Positions 52,824 through 61,702 of a DNA stretch of 64,000 nt are shown one piece after another (positions within the stretch are counted from its first letter, which is position 1; the number at the start of each line of letters is the position of its first letter). The notes under the pieces were generated by a model. It was not told the DNA's origin and ran no database searches. It was given only the letters and a program-made list of their open reading frames with translations. Origin of the DNA: Salinisphaera sp. Q1T1-3 (GTDB lineage: Bacteria > Pseudomonadota > Gammaproteobacteria > Nevskiales > Salinisphaeraceae); contig NZ_QZWD01000005.1 in assembly GCF_003602005.1 (NCBI RefSeq), positions 1-64,000 of the forward strand, written 5' to 3'. The translations under genes were made by a program, and so were the position numbers.

Positions 52824-53537
52824 TCAGCTGATGGCACCACCGCCGTCGATCCGCACCACCGAGCCGCTGGCGAACCCGGTGATCAGCAGATAGTGGACGG
52901 CATTGGCGACATCGCCGGCACGCCCGACGCGTCCGACCGGCAACCGGTCTGCAGTACTGTCGAGAATCTCGCGTTTTCGTGCCGTGGACAGGTTGTCCCA
53001 CAGGGGCGTGTCCACCAACCCCGGGGAAACGGCATTGACCCGCACCGGGGCCAGTTCGAGCATCAGCCCGCGCATGAGTCCTTCGAGAGCTGCGTTGATC
53101 GCCCCCTGCAGGGCTGCACCGGCCGCGGGGCGCTCGGCCAGAAAGCCGGTCACGAAAGTCAGGGTGCCGTGCTCGGCGATTCGGGCAGCGCGGGCGATGC
53201 GATAGGCACCCCAGAACTTGCTGTCCATCGCGGCGTAGGCATCGGCCAGGGGCATTTCGCGCATCGGCCCGCGGGCGGTATCGGCAGAAGACACGATGAC
53301 GTGATCCCACAGACCGTGCTCGGCGAAGAACGCCTCGATCGCGTCGTTGTCGCCTGTATCCAGAACGGCCGTGTCGATATCGCGGGCGATGCGCTCGGCG
53401 GCCGCGGCCAGCCTGTCGGCCGAACGTGACGCAATGGTCACGGCGGCGCCTGATTCGGCGCTGCGGCGGGCGATCGCTTCACCGATGCCCGAACTGCCGC
53501 CGAGAACCAGCACGCGTGTGTTTGCAAGAGATGCCAT
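52824..53537 (-). CDS. Short-chain dehydrogenase-like protein lacking the catalytic Tyr and Lys
   Basis: 237 residues from the ATG at 53537. The Rossmann motif (GGSSGIGEAIARRSAESGAA) and the overall SDR build are kept, and the C-terminus (GSVVRIDGGGAIS) is typical. The YxxxK pair is missing: the stretch that should hold it reads AALQGAINAALEGL. The NNAG motif is also changed (SSADTARG). The family has a known group of such atypical members whose activity is uncertain. It is divergent from tadA and upstream of the other SDR gene. Confidence 0.88.
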   Translation of the reverse strand: MASLANTRVLVLGGSSGIGEAIARRSAESGAAVTIASRSADRLAAAAERIARDIDTAVLDTGDNDAIEAFFAEHGLWDHVIVSSADTARGPMREMPLADAYAAMDSKFWGAYRIARAARIAEHGTLTFVTGFLAERPAAGAALQGAINAALEGLMRGLMLELAPVRVNAVSPGLVDTPLWDNLSTARKREILDSTADRLPVGRVGRAGDVANAVHYLLITGFASGSVVRIDGGGAIS

Positions 53538-53563
53538 CAAAGATCACCAGAACAAGTCGCGCT

Positions 53564-53569
53564 TATAAT
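53564..53569 (+). promoter_or_regulatory. -10 element of the tadA promoter
   Basis: TATAAT at 53564-53569, preceded by GCGCT and 39 bp before the tadA ATG at 53608. A good -35 box is not obvious, so it may be an activated or weak promoter. Confidence 0.4.
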
Positions 53570-53607
53570 GTAAGGCCTCGTGGCGCGGCACATGACCCCC
53601 GTCGCGG

Positions 53608-54132
53608 ATGACCAAGAGATTTTCGATGGCCGACGAATCGGCACGCAGGACAGCCATGCAAGCAAGCGTCAGCGAAGACGACCGGATCTGGATGCGCCAG
53701 GCGCTCGCGCTGGCTGAGCAGGCCGAGGCTGCGGGTGAGGTGCCGGTCGGTGCCGTTGTCGTGCGTGACGGGGTATGCATCGGGCGCGGTCACAACCAGC
53801 CGATCGCCGCGGGTGATGCCACCGCGCACGCCGAGATCGTGGCGATCCGCGATGCCTGTCGATATGCCGATAACTATCGGCTGCCCGGCGCCACGCTCTA
53901 TTGCACGCTGGAACCCTGTGCCATGTGTGCCGGGGCGATCGGCCATGCCCGCATCGCTCGGGTGGTGTACGGCGCCGACGATTTCCGGGCCGGTGCCGTG
54001 CACTCGATCTTCGCCGTGCTCGACGAGGCGCGCTTGAATCATCGTGTGGCCCATGTCGGCGGCGTGCTGGGTGAGCAGAGTGCCTCGTTGTTGCGTCGCT
54101 TCTTTCGTGCCCGACGTGCTGGCGCCTGTTGA
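53608..54132 (+). CDS. tadA: tRNA adenosine(34) deaminase
   Basis: 174 residues from 53608; in-frame ATGs at 53626 and 53656 are alternatives, and the first 15 residues are not conserved. Zinc-deaminase motifs HAE (GDATAHAEIVAIRDAC) and PCAMC (LYCTLEPCAMCAGAIGHARI) are complete, with the catalytic Glu in HAE. It converts the wobble adenosine of tRNA-Arg to inosine in the cytoplasm. The last residues and the TGA stop lie in the terminal repeat of an M2 element, so the C-terminus may be trimmed or altered. The end RRFFRARR is within the usual TadA tail. Confidence 0.95.
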   Translation: MTKRFSMADESARRTAMQASVSEDDRIWMRQALALAEQAEAAGEVPVGAVVVRDGVCIGRGHNQPIAAGDATAHAEIVAIRDACRYADNYRLPGATLYCTLEPCAMCAGAIGHARIARVVYGADDFRAGAVHSIFAVLDEARLNHRVAHVGGVLGEQSASLLRRFFRARRAGAC

Positions 54133-54393
54133 TGGTTCGTCCGAGCGCTATCGTTGCGAGTTCGCCGTACGTCCTGCAAGGCGCGAATCGCCGCCGGGCG
54201 GCCAGCGGCGATTGTCCATGGGCAGCCCAACCCATCGGGAAAAGCGCCCGCGCATCAAGAACACAGCAGCAATCCCGCGTTCTCGCGCGCTGACGCAGCA
54301 GGACAGGCGATGCGTGCGAGCAGGCCTCGTCTTGCCGCCCATTGTCGATTGCAGTGAGCGCGTGGCGCGGATTCGCACGAAACATCAACAGGC
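54124..54393. mobile_element. M2 MITE-like element, copy b
   Basis: 270 bp with 17-bp terminal inverted repeats (54124-54140 and 54377-54393; one mismatch), of the same core CTGTTGATG(T/G)TTCGT as copy a at 18258-18400. An inner word (ccgccgggcg) is also shared. It has no coding content. The left end contains the stop codon of tadA. The following bases to the next gene (54394-54535) are non-coding. Confidence 0.68.
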
Positions 54394-54535
54394 CCTGGCG
54401 GTGAGATGCCGCGGCGGCATGATCGGGCGGGGCGGCAGGCTTTTTCCCCGCCCACGAACGACGATCAACCGTGGTTGCCGAAAAAGGTCGAGCGAGGGCA
54501 TTCGCAAGGCGTGCCGGCGGTGATACGTTGGCGGG

Positions 54536-55693
54536 ATGAAAACGCAAACCACATGGCGCGTTGCGGTCCTGCCGGGTGACGGCATCGGGCCGGAAGTCAT
54601 CGCGCAAGCCACCCGCGCGCTCGATGCATTGGCCGAGGCCGATGCCGCGCTGTCGATCGATTACGACGTCTTCGATTGGCCGTCGCACGCCTGGCACCAG
54701 GCCCACGGCGAATCGGCGCCGGCCGACTATCTCGACCGGCTCGCCGATTACGACGCGATTCTGCTCGGTGCCCTGGGCGATCCCGGGCCGACCACCGACC
54801 CGGAACGCTATCTGTTGTCGGACTCGGATTCGCTGGCGCCGTTGCTCGAGATCCGCAAGGGCTTCGATCAGTGGGTCTGCGAGCGCCCGGTGCGTCGGTT
54901 GACAGGCGCTCCCCAGTATCTGGCCGACCCGCGCGCCGAAGACATCGACATGCTCGTCATTCGCGAGAACAGCGAAGGCGAGTATGTGAACCAGGGCGGG
55001 CGGCTGGCACGCGGCACGCCGAACGAGGTGGTCACACAGACCGCGGTGTTCACGCATCGCGCGACCGATCGCATCATCCGGCATGCCTTCGAGCAGGCGC
55101 GCGCCCGCGCCGCGGCAAGACAGGCCGAGGGCCGAACGCGGGATTTCAACGGCAAACCGGCCCAGGTCTGTCTCGTGACCAAGCGCAACGCCCAGAAGTT
55201 CTGGGGCGATATGTACACCGAGATGTTCGAGGCGATCGCGGCGGACTATCCGGATATCGCCACGCATCACGAGCTGGTCGATGCGGCCTGCATGAAGTTC
55301 GTCAGCCATCCGTGGTTGTTCGATGTCGTCGTTGCCTCGAACCTGCACGGCGATATCCTCACCGATCTGGCCGCTGTCCTGAACGGTGGTATGGGCGTGT
55401 CGCCCTCGGCCAATCTCAATCCCGGTGATCGGACGCGTCCACCGATGTTCGAGCCGACCCACGGCAGCGCCCCGGATATTGCCGGCCAGAACAAGGCCGG
55501 ACCCGCCGCCATGCTGCTCACGGCGGCGATGATGCTCGACTGGATGGGCGAGCAGGATCCGGCCGCAGCCCGTGCCGGCGTCCGGCTTAAGCAGGCTGTG
55601 GCCGATGATCTGGCCGCACACGCCGGCGATGCGCGCGCCACCGATGTCATCGGCGATGCGGTCGTCGCTGCGTTGGCCGATCGGACTGGCTGA
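54536..55693 (+). CDS. Isocitrate/isopropylmalate dehydrogenase family, tartrate dehydrogenase-like
   Basis: 385 residues. Beta-decarboxylating dehydrogenase features: PGDGIGPEVIAQATRALDAL, LLGALGDPG, IRENSEGEYVNQGGRLARGT, TKRNAQKFWGDMY, the Asp pair in NLHGDILTDL and a final EPTHGSAPDIAGQNKAGPAA. The RENSEGEY region and overall length fit tartrate dehydrogenase (TtuC/DmlA) better than LeuB, since a LeuB-like KxNVL region is absent. It oxidises (R,R)-tartrate or D-malate with NAD and magnesium. The ATG at 54536 is 142 bp after the M2 element. It is followed by a class III aminotransferase on the same strand. Confidence 0.85.
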   Translation: MKTQTTWRVAVLPGDGIGPEVIAQATRALDALAEADAALSIDYDVFDWPSHAWHQAHGESAPADYLDRLADYDAILLGALGDPGPTTDPERYLLSDSDSLAPLLEIRKGFDQWVCERPVRRLTGAPQYLADPRAEDIDMLVIRENSEGEYVNQGGRLARGTPNEVVTQTAVFTHRATDRIIRHAFEQARARAAARQAEGRTRDFNGKPAQVCLVTKRNAQKFWGDMYTEMFEAIAADYPDIATHHELVDAACMKFVSHPWLFDVVVASNLHGDILTDLAAVLNGGMGVSPSANLNPGDRTRPPMFEPTHGSAPDIAGQNKAGPAAMLLTAAMMLDWMGEQDPAAARAGVRLKQAVADDLAAHAGDARATDVIGDAVVAALADRTG

Positions 55694-55824
55694 GCCTTCA
55701 TCCGCACGGCCGGCGCGCCCGTACACCGCGTGCGTTGCACGGGCCTGTCAACAGGTCTAGCCTCGACGGGCACGGCGTCCGGCCGTGCCCCAAACCGCTT
55801 ATTCTTACAGCCAGGAGAACTGCC

Positions 55825-57087
55825 ATGACGGCCAACCGCCCCGGTAACCTGTCCCCGCTGCTCAAACAGGCAACCGATGTCTACGCCGAACGTGGCGAGG
55901 GCTGTTATCTGTTCGACAGCGACGGCAAGCGCTATCTGGATTTCACGGCCGGTATCGGGGTCACGAGCACCGGTCATTGTCATCCCAAGGTGGTCGCCGC
56001 GGCCCAGGAACAGGTCGGCAAGCTCATTCACGGCCAGTACACGACGATCACGCATCGCCCGATCCAGGAACTCTCGGCCCGTCTGGCCGAGAAGATGCCG
56101 GGCGATATCGACACCGTGTTCTATGCCAGCGCCGGCACCGAAGCGGCCGAGGGCGCGATGCGCCTGATGCGCCATGCCGCCGGTCGGCCCAACATCGTGG
56201 TCTTCCACGGCGGGTTCCATGGTCGGACCATGGGCGCGGCGTCCATGACCACCTCGGGCACTGCCTACACCGCGGGTTTGCAGCCGATCATGGGCGGCGT
56301 GGTCGTCGCGCCGTTCCCCAACGCCTTTCGCTACGGCTGGTCGGAAGACGAGGCCGCCGATTTCTGTCTGCGCGAGCTCGATTACATTCTGGAGACGGTC
56401 AGCTCGCCGCGCGATACGGCCGGCATGCTGATCGAGCCGATTCAGGGCGAGGGCGGCTTCGTGCCGGCCAACAGCCGGTTCATGCAGGGCCTGCGCGAGC
56501 GCGCCGACCGCTACGACATGGTGCTGGGCGTCGATGAAGTCCAGGCCGGTTACGGGCGGACCGGCGAGTTCTGGTCGCATACACATTTCGACGTGCAGCC
56601 GGATATCGTCCTCACGGCCAAGGGGCTGGCTTCCGGCTTTCCGCTGTCGGCATTCGCCGCGCCGCGCGGGCTCATGGAAAAAGGCTGGCCGGGCAGCCAG
56701 GGCGGCACCTACGGCGGCAACGTGGTCGCCTGTGCCGCGGCCCTGGCCACGCTGGATGTGATCGAGGAAGAAGGCCTGGTCGAGAACGCAGCCGAGCAGG
56801 GCGCGCATCTCAAACAGCGTCTCGAGTCGTTGATGGCCGATCACGACTGCATCGTCGATGTGCGCGGCAAGGGTTTCATGATCGGCGTCGAGATCCACAA
56901 GGACGGCGAACCGGACGGCGAGCGCGCCGAGCGCATCACCAAGGCTTGTGAAGCCGCCGGTCTGCTGCTGCTGCGATGTGGCCCGCGCAAACAGGTCGTG
57001 CGCTGGCTGCCGCCGCTGGTTGCCAGCCGCGAGCAGATCGACGAAGGCGTGGATATCTTCGCCAAGGCGCTGGACGCCACCGTCTGA
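55825..57087 (+). CDS. Class III aminotransferase, 4-aminobutyrate type
   Basis: 420 residues from the ATG at 55825 (CAGGAGAA upstream). Class III features: YLDFTAGIGVTSTGHCHPKV, YASAGTEAAEGAMRLMRHAA, GGFHGRTMGAASMTTSG, MLIEPIQGEGGFVPANSRF, DEVQAGYGRTGEFW and the PLP lysine in LTAKGLASGFPLSA. It moves an omega-amino group, most likely from 4-aminobutyrate or a similar amine, to 2-oxoglutarate in the cytoplasm. The neighbour upstream is the tartrate dehydrogenase-like gene; a strong terminator follows. The exact amine is not decided by the sequence. Confidence 0.93.
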   Translation: MTANRPGNLSPLLKQATDVYAERGEGCYLFDSDGKRYLDFTAGIGVTSTGHCHPKVVAAAQEQVGKLIHGQYTTITHRPIQELSARLAEKMPGDIDTVFYASAGTEAAEGAMRLMRHAAGRPNIVVFHGGFHGRTMGAASMTTSGTAYTAGLQPIMGGVVVAPFPNAFRYGWSEDEAADFCLRELDYILETVSSPRDTAGMLIEPIQGEGGFVPANSRFMQGLRERADRYDMVLGVDEVQAGYGRTGEFWSHTHFDVQPDIVLTAKGLASGFPLSAFAAPRGLMEKGWPGSQGGTYGGNVVACAAALATLDVIEEEGLVENAAEQGAHLKQRLESLMADHDCIVDVRGKGFMIGVEIHKDGEPDGERAERITKACEAAGLLLLRCGPRKQVVRWLPPLVASREQIDEGVDIFAKALDATV

Positions 57088-57116
57088 GGCGATCGCACAT
57101 CGCCACGCGCAGCCAG

Positions 57117-57148
57117 GCCGTCGATCGTGTGATCGGCGGCTTTTTTTT
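57117..57148 (+). terminator. Rho-independent terminator after the aminotransferase gene
   Basis: GCCGTCGATC and GATCGGCGGC enclose gtgt, then eight T. It ends the transcript of the aminotransferase gene, 30 bp beyond its stop. Confidence 0.88.
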
Positions 57149-57286
57149 GCCGGGCATGAAATCCGCGTCATGCGCGATGGATAATGGCGCGGCAAGTGGC
57201 CTGTGACGACGCTGACGGCATCGAGACCGTCAACTGTTACGGCGGCACTGATACAACCGGCCGTTTTCCAGGGGGTCGACGCTTCC

Positions 57287-58630
57287 ATGTACGAAAAACT
57301 CAAAGAGCGGCTGGAGATCGCACGATCCAGTTTCTGGTACATCCCGTCGCTGATGATGACGACGGGCATCGTGCTGTTCGCGGCCACGCTCAGCCTCGAC
57401 AAGCTTGGCGTAACCGGCGCCTGGCTCGGCCGCGTGTTCTATAGCGGGGGGCCGTCGAACGCGGGCAATCTGCTGCAGACGCTGACCGGCGCCATGGTGG
57501 CGATCGCCACGGTGGTGTTCTCGACCATGATGGTGGTGCTGACACTGGCGACCAGCCAGTTCGGTCATCGATTGATCCGCAGTTTCATGCGTGATCGGGC
57601 GAATCAGAGCGTGCTGGGCATCTTCCTGGCGACCTTCGTCTACTGTCTGCTGGTCTTTCACATGGTCGGCAACGATCCGAAGAACCAGTTCGTGCCCGGC
57701 ATTTCGCTGACCGTCGGATTCGCGCTGTCGATTTTCTCGACCTGCACGCTGATCTATTTTACCCACCACATGGCCGCGCTGGTCTCGGCTCCCCGGGTTC
57801 TCGAAACCGTGGCGGGCGAGCTCGACGGTGCCATCGCGCGGGTCTATCCCGACAGTGATTCCCCGGAACCGGCCGATGCCGACGGCGTGCGCGCGCCGGA
57901 ACTCGGCCACGGCACGCAGGAGATCGTGGCCGAGCACGGCGGCTATGTGCAGACCGTCGGTGAGAAGGCGCTGATCACCTGCGCGAAGAAACACGATGTC
58001 CTCATCGAGTCGCGTGTCTCCTACGGCGACTATGTATTCGCCGGCACCGTGCTGGCCCGGGTGCATGGCCGGGAACTCGCCGACGATGCGGTGTCGCAGG
58101 TGGTCAGCCAGTATGTGCTCGGCCCGGATCGGACGACCGATCGCGACCTGATGTTCGCGGTCAATCAGGTCAGCGAGATCGCAGTGCGTGCGCTGTCGCC
58201 GGCGTTGAACAATCCCTACACGGCGCTCGATTGCCTGAACCGCATCGGGCGTTCGCTGGCGACCGTTCTCGGCCGGCCGCGACCGTCCGAGGCCCATGTC
58301 GATGACGACGGCGAGCTGCGGCTGGTGTTGCGACTGCCGTATTTCCCGAGTCTTTTCGATACCGCCTTCATGCCGATCCGCAACTACGGGCGCACCAGCG
58401 TCGAGACGCTGGAACAGATGTTGTCGGTGATCGAGAAGCTGGCGCCGTTGACCCGCCGCAGCGACGAACGTGAAATGCTGGCGCGTCACGCCGAGGCCAT
58501 TCGCGAGAGTGCCGAACACGGCCTGCGCGAGCAGATCGATGTGGACCGTATCAAATGGCACTTCGGTCTGACGCGCGAGGCCCTGGAGGCTGCCGGCAGC
58601 CACACGCCCGAGCCACCGGCTGCGGTCTGA
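57287..58630 (+). CDS. DUF2254 membrane protein
   Basis: 447 residues from the ATG at 57287, which gives the usual MYEKLKERLEIARSSFWYIP start; the reading from 57203 is longer without support. Four membrane helices in the first half (IPSLMMTTGIVLFAATLSLD, LTGAMVAIATVVFSTMMVVL, LGIFLATFVYCLLVFHMVGN, GISLTVGFALSIFSTCTLIY) are followed by a cytoplasmic domain with RALSPALNNPYTALDCLNRI, the most conserved segment. Function is unknown. It lies between the aminotransferase and the MscS-type channel genes, so an osmotic or envelope role is possible but unproven. Confidence 0.92.
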   Translation: MYEKLKERLEIARSSFWYIPSLMMTTGIVLFAATLSLDKLGVTGAWLGRVFYSGGPSNAGNLLQTLTGAMVAIATVVFSTMMVVLTLATSQFGHRLIRSFMRDRANQSVLGIFLATFVYCLLVFHMVGNDPKNQFVPGISLTVGFALSIFSTCTLIYFTHHMAALVSAPRVLETVAGELDGAIARVYPDSDSPEPADADGVRAPELGHGTQEIVAEHGGYVQTVGEKALITCAKKHDVLIESRVSYGDYVFAGTVLARVHGRELADDAVSQVVSQYVLGPDRTTDRDLMFAVNQVSEIAVRALSPALNNPYTALDCLNRIGRSLATVLGRPRPSEAHVDDDGELRLVLRLPYFPSLFDTAFMPIRNYGRTSVETLEQMLSVIEKLAPLTRRSDEREMLARHAEAIRESAEHGLREQIDVDRIKWHFGLTREALEAAGSHTPEPPAAV

Positions 58631-58815
58631 TCGACGACGACCGCGCGGTCGTTGAATCGACCGTGCCGTGTATCGGCACGGACTTGGCGAATCCACAACG
58701 GTTTGTTTTTACGTAGTGCGTCGCGTCATTATGTCGGGCAAAACAGATCGTCGGCGCCGCGGTTTCCATTCCGGCGGGCGCCGACCCAGAACGAATCGCG
58801 GAAAGGAAAACATTC

Positions 58816-61227
58816 ATGGATCAGTACCGTGCGGCGAATGGTTTCGCCCGGATCTTGTATCTGTTCGCCGTCTGCCTGACGGCGGCCGTGCTGTTTGCCG
58901 CACCGTCGGTACAGGCCGCGCCGTCAGCCGCTGACAATCAGTCCAGCAGCGACCAGGAAGCGGGCCAGTCGGTGTCGCTGAACCAGCTGGCCGATCTGCT
59001 CGAAAACGACAAGACACGTGAGGCGCTGATCGCCCAGCTCCGACAATCCGCCGATGGTGCGGCCGGGCAGGGTGATTCGACAGCCGCGGATCAAACGGCC
59101 GGCAATGCCAATGCGGCCACCGACAAGGCCGCTGCACTGCCCGAACCGGCGCCGCGTGTCTCGTTCGCGCGTCAGTTCGCCCAGACCACCAGTGCGTGGT
59201 CCGAGGCGATCAGTAACAAGGTGACGACGGCCTGGCACGCGGCACGTGCCATCGCCCAGCCGGGTTCGAACGGTGCCAAGGACAAGGCGAAGTTCGACCT
59301 GCAGGTATTCCTGCAGGCTGCGCTCATGTTCGCCATCGTGGTTGGCTCGACCGTGGCGGCTTTCCTCGTGCTGCGCTGGCTGGCCTCTTTCATGTTCTCG
59401 GCCATCGCGCGCTTTGGCGCCGGCAAGGACGAGGACGGCAGTTCCCTGGTCCGCCGGGCCACGGCCATCTTCAGCGGCATCGTGATCGATGTGATCGTCG
59501 TCGCACTGGCTGGCGGCGCGGGTTACGCCGCGGGGCTGTTCGCCGTGGGCGACGCCGGCGCGATGGGCACGCGCGAATCGTTGTTCATCAACGCCTTCAT
59601 GATGATCGAGCTGGTCAAGGTCGCGATCCGGGCGTTGTTTGCCTCGCGCCACGCCAGCCTGCGGCTTCTGAATCTCGATTCGGCGGTCGCCGGCTGGTGG
59701 AGTATCCGCCTGCGCTGTTTCGTCGGCGTGGTCGGCTATGCACTGCTCGTCGCGGTGCCGATCGTCAACGAGCAGGTTTCGTTGATTGCCGGGGCCATCC
59801 TGACGTTCGTGATCATGGGCGCGGCCTATATCTATGCGCTGGCCGTGATCTTCGGCAACCGGAAACTGCTCACCGAGCGCATCCGTGACAAGGCCGATCA
59901 TGCCTCCAACGGATTCTTCGGCGTGCTGTACCGTCTGCTGGCCCGTGTCTGGGTGATCCTGGCGGTCGCTTACTTCACCGTGCTGTTCGTGGTCAGCCAG
60001 ATCGATCCGTCCGGCGCGCTGCCCTATATGCTGCTCGCCACGCTGGAGACGTTGATCGTCGCCGCAATCGGCCTGGGAGTCTCGGGGATCATCTCGAAGG
60101 CGATCGGGCGTCGCCTGCGATTCTCGGATTCGCTGCGCGAGCGGCTCCCGATGCTGGAATCACGCGTCAACTCCTACGTGCCGAACGCGCTTCAGGTGAT
60201 CCGCGTGCTCATCCTGATCGTGGTCGTGGCGCTGATCGCCAACGCCTGGAAAGTGTTCAATCTCGGCCAGTGGCTGTCATCGGATGCCGGCCTGACCGCC
60301 GTGTCCGTCACGCTCAAAGTGCTGATCATCCTCGCGGCTGCTGCGCTGCTGTGGCTGATCGCGGCGAGCGTCATCGAGCATCGGCTGAGCGACAAGACCG
60401 GCCGCGGTGCGCCCAGCGCGCGTCAGCAGACGCTGCTGGTGCTGTTCCGCAACGCGCTGGCGATCATCATCGCCACTTTCACGGTGATGATCACCCTGTC
60501 GCAGATCGGCGTGAATATCGGGCCGCTGATCGCCGGTGCCGGGGTCTTCGGTCTGGCCATCGGTTTCGGTGCGCAGAAGCTGGTCCAGGACATCATCACC
60601 GGTGTGTTCATCCAGCTGGAAAACGCGATGAACACGGGCGATGTCGTGACGGTCGGCGGGGTCACCGGCACTGCCGAACGCCTGACCATCCGTTCCGTAT
60701 CGATTCGCGACATCGACGGTTGCTACCACATCGTGCCGTTCTCCTCGGCCAGCGTGGTGTCGAACTACATGCGCGACTGGGCCTATTTCCGTACCGAATA
60801 CGGCATTGCCTATCGCGAGGACATCGACAACGCGATCTACTATCTGCGTGAGGCGTTCGAGGATCTGAAGTCGGACCCGACACACGGCCCGAACATCCTC
60901 GAGGACATGACCGTGCCCGGCGTGACCGCGCTCGCCGACAGTTCGGTCAATATCCGGATCATGATCAAGACCAAGCCCGGTACGCAGTGGGGCATCGGCC
61001 GTGCCTTCAACCGGCTGGTCAAGATTCATTTCGATCGCGCCGGCATCGAGATCCCGTATCCGCATCAGACCCTGTACTTCGGCGAAGACCGACAGGGCGA
61101 AGCGCCGGCGGCCAATGTGCGGGTGATCGAGGAAAGCGAAGTCGATCATCAGACCAAGCCGTTGAAGAAACGTCGGCGCGGCGACGATGCCGCACCGGAC
61201 GAGACCGGAGACGCGCCGGCTGAATAG
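58816..61227 (+). CDS. MscS-family mechanosensitive channel, YbiO-like large form
   Basis: 803 residues from the ATG at 58816 (GAAAGGAAAA upstream). A signal peptide (LYLFAVCLTAAVLFAAPSVQ) and a periplasmic segment rich in Asp, Gln and Ala precede several membrane helices. The MscS core is seen late: NIGPLIAGAGVFGLAIGFGA (pore helix), QKLVQDIITGVFIQLENAMN, then the beta domain. The C-terminal tail is charged (KPLKKRRRGDD). The large size and extra N-terminal helices fit YbiO-type channels, which open on osmotic downshock to release solutes. It stands before betB/betA, so solute release and uptake genes are adjacent. Confidence 0.93.
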   Translation: MDQYRAANGFARILYLFAVCLTAAVLFAAPSVQAAPSAADNQSSSDQEAGQSVSLNQLADLLENDKTREALIAQLRQSADGAAGQGDSTAADQTAGNANAATDKAAALPEPAPRVSFARQFAQTTSAWSEAISNKVTTAWHAARAIAQPGSNGAKDKAKFDLQVFLQAALMFAIVVGSTVAAFLVLRWLASFMFSAIARFGAGKDEDGSSLVRRATAIFSGIVIDVIVVALAGGAGYAAGLFAVGDAGAMGTRESLFINAFMMIELVKVAIRALFASRHASLRLLNLDSAVAGWWSIRLRCFVGVVGYALLVAVPIVNEQVSLIAGAILTFVIMGAAYIYALAVIFGNRKLLTERIRDKADHASNGFFGVLYRLLARVWVILAVAYFTVLFVVSQIDPSGALPYMLLATLETLIVAAIGLGVSGIISKAIGRRLRFSDSLRERLPMLESRVNSYVPNALQVIRVLILIVVVALIANAWKVFNLGQWLSSDAGLTAVSVTLKVLIILAAAALLWLIAASVIEHRLSDKTGRGAPSARQQTLLVLFRNALAIIIATFTVMITLSQIGVNIGPLIAGAGVFGLAIGFGAQKLVQDIITGVFIQLENAMNTGDVVTVGGVTGTAERLTIRSVSIRDIDGCYHIVPFSSASVVSNYMRDWAYFRTEYGIAYREDIDNAIYYLREAFEDLKSDPTHGPNILEDMTVPGVTALADSSVNIRIMIKTKPGTQWGIGRAFNRLVKIHFDRAGIEIPYPHQTLYFGEDRQGEAPAANVRVIEESEVDHQTKPLKKRRRGDDAAPDETGDAPAE

Positions 61228-61254
61228 CCTCGGCGTGACGCTGTCAGCGATCCG

Positions 61255-61289
61255 CCCGTCATCACGCGATGTGATGACGGGCTTTTTTT
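61255..61289 (+). terminator. Rho-independent terminator after the mscS-type gene
   Basis: CCCGTCATCAC and GTGATGACGGG enclose gcgat, then GC and seven T. It is 28 bp beyond the channel gene stop. Confidence 0.88.
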
Positions 61290-61702
61290 CGTCGCGAGGA
61301 AGACGCGAGGGTCTTCGGCCGATGGCCTACAGCACCGATTGGTTAGAAAGTGATCACTCTCACGCCAGCCCTGATGCCACGGGCGTTTTGTCGTGTTTGC
61401 CGACGACCGTCCACAGGCTTATCCAGCCGGGCCGTGAATAAACGGCTCACATCATGTGACGCGGTCGCTGCGCGTTCCGATGCGCGACTGGTCAAAAAAT
61501 AACCATTGGGTTCGAAACCCCCGTCTTGACTGGCTTGGCCGCGTCTTCCCACGAGTTGTCCACATACTTGCCCAGCGCACGTGTGAAAAAAACGGCAGTG
61601 GCGGCCGGCCGCGGGGCGATAGATGCGACATGCATCATTGACCGGTGAAGGCATGGCGCCGTGATAAGCTGCGCGGTCGTTGGTTTCTTGACGTCTTTTG
61701 CC
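61290..61702. promoter_or_regulatory. betB upstream region with a short palindrome
   Basis: About 410 bp with no gene. AGTGATCACT at 61349-61358 is a perfect 10-bp palindrome set in GAAAGTGATCACTCTC; it could be an operator, as bet genes are often controlled by BetI or by osmotic signals. No BetI gene lies in the window. A clear promoter was not identified. Confidence 0.35.

Noticed and set aside
55267-57402. 711-residue minus-strand ORF
   Set aside because: Antisense to the tartrate dehydrogenase-like and aminotransferase genes; no family features.
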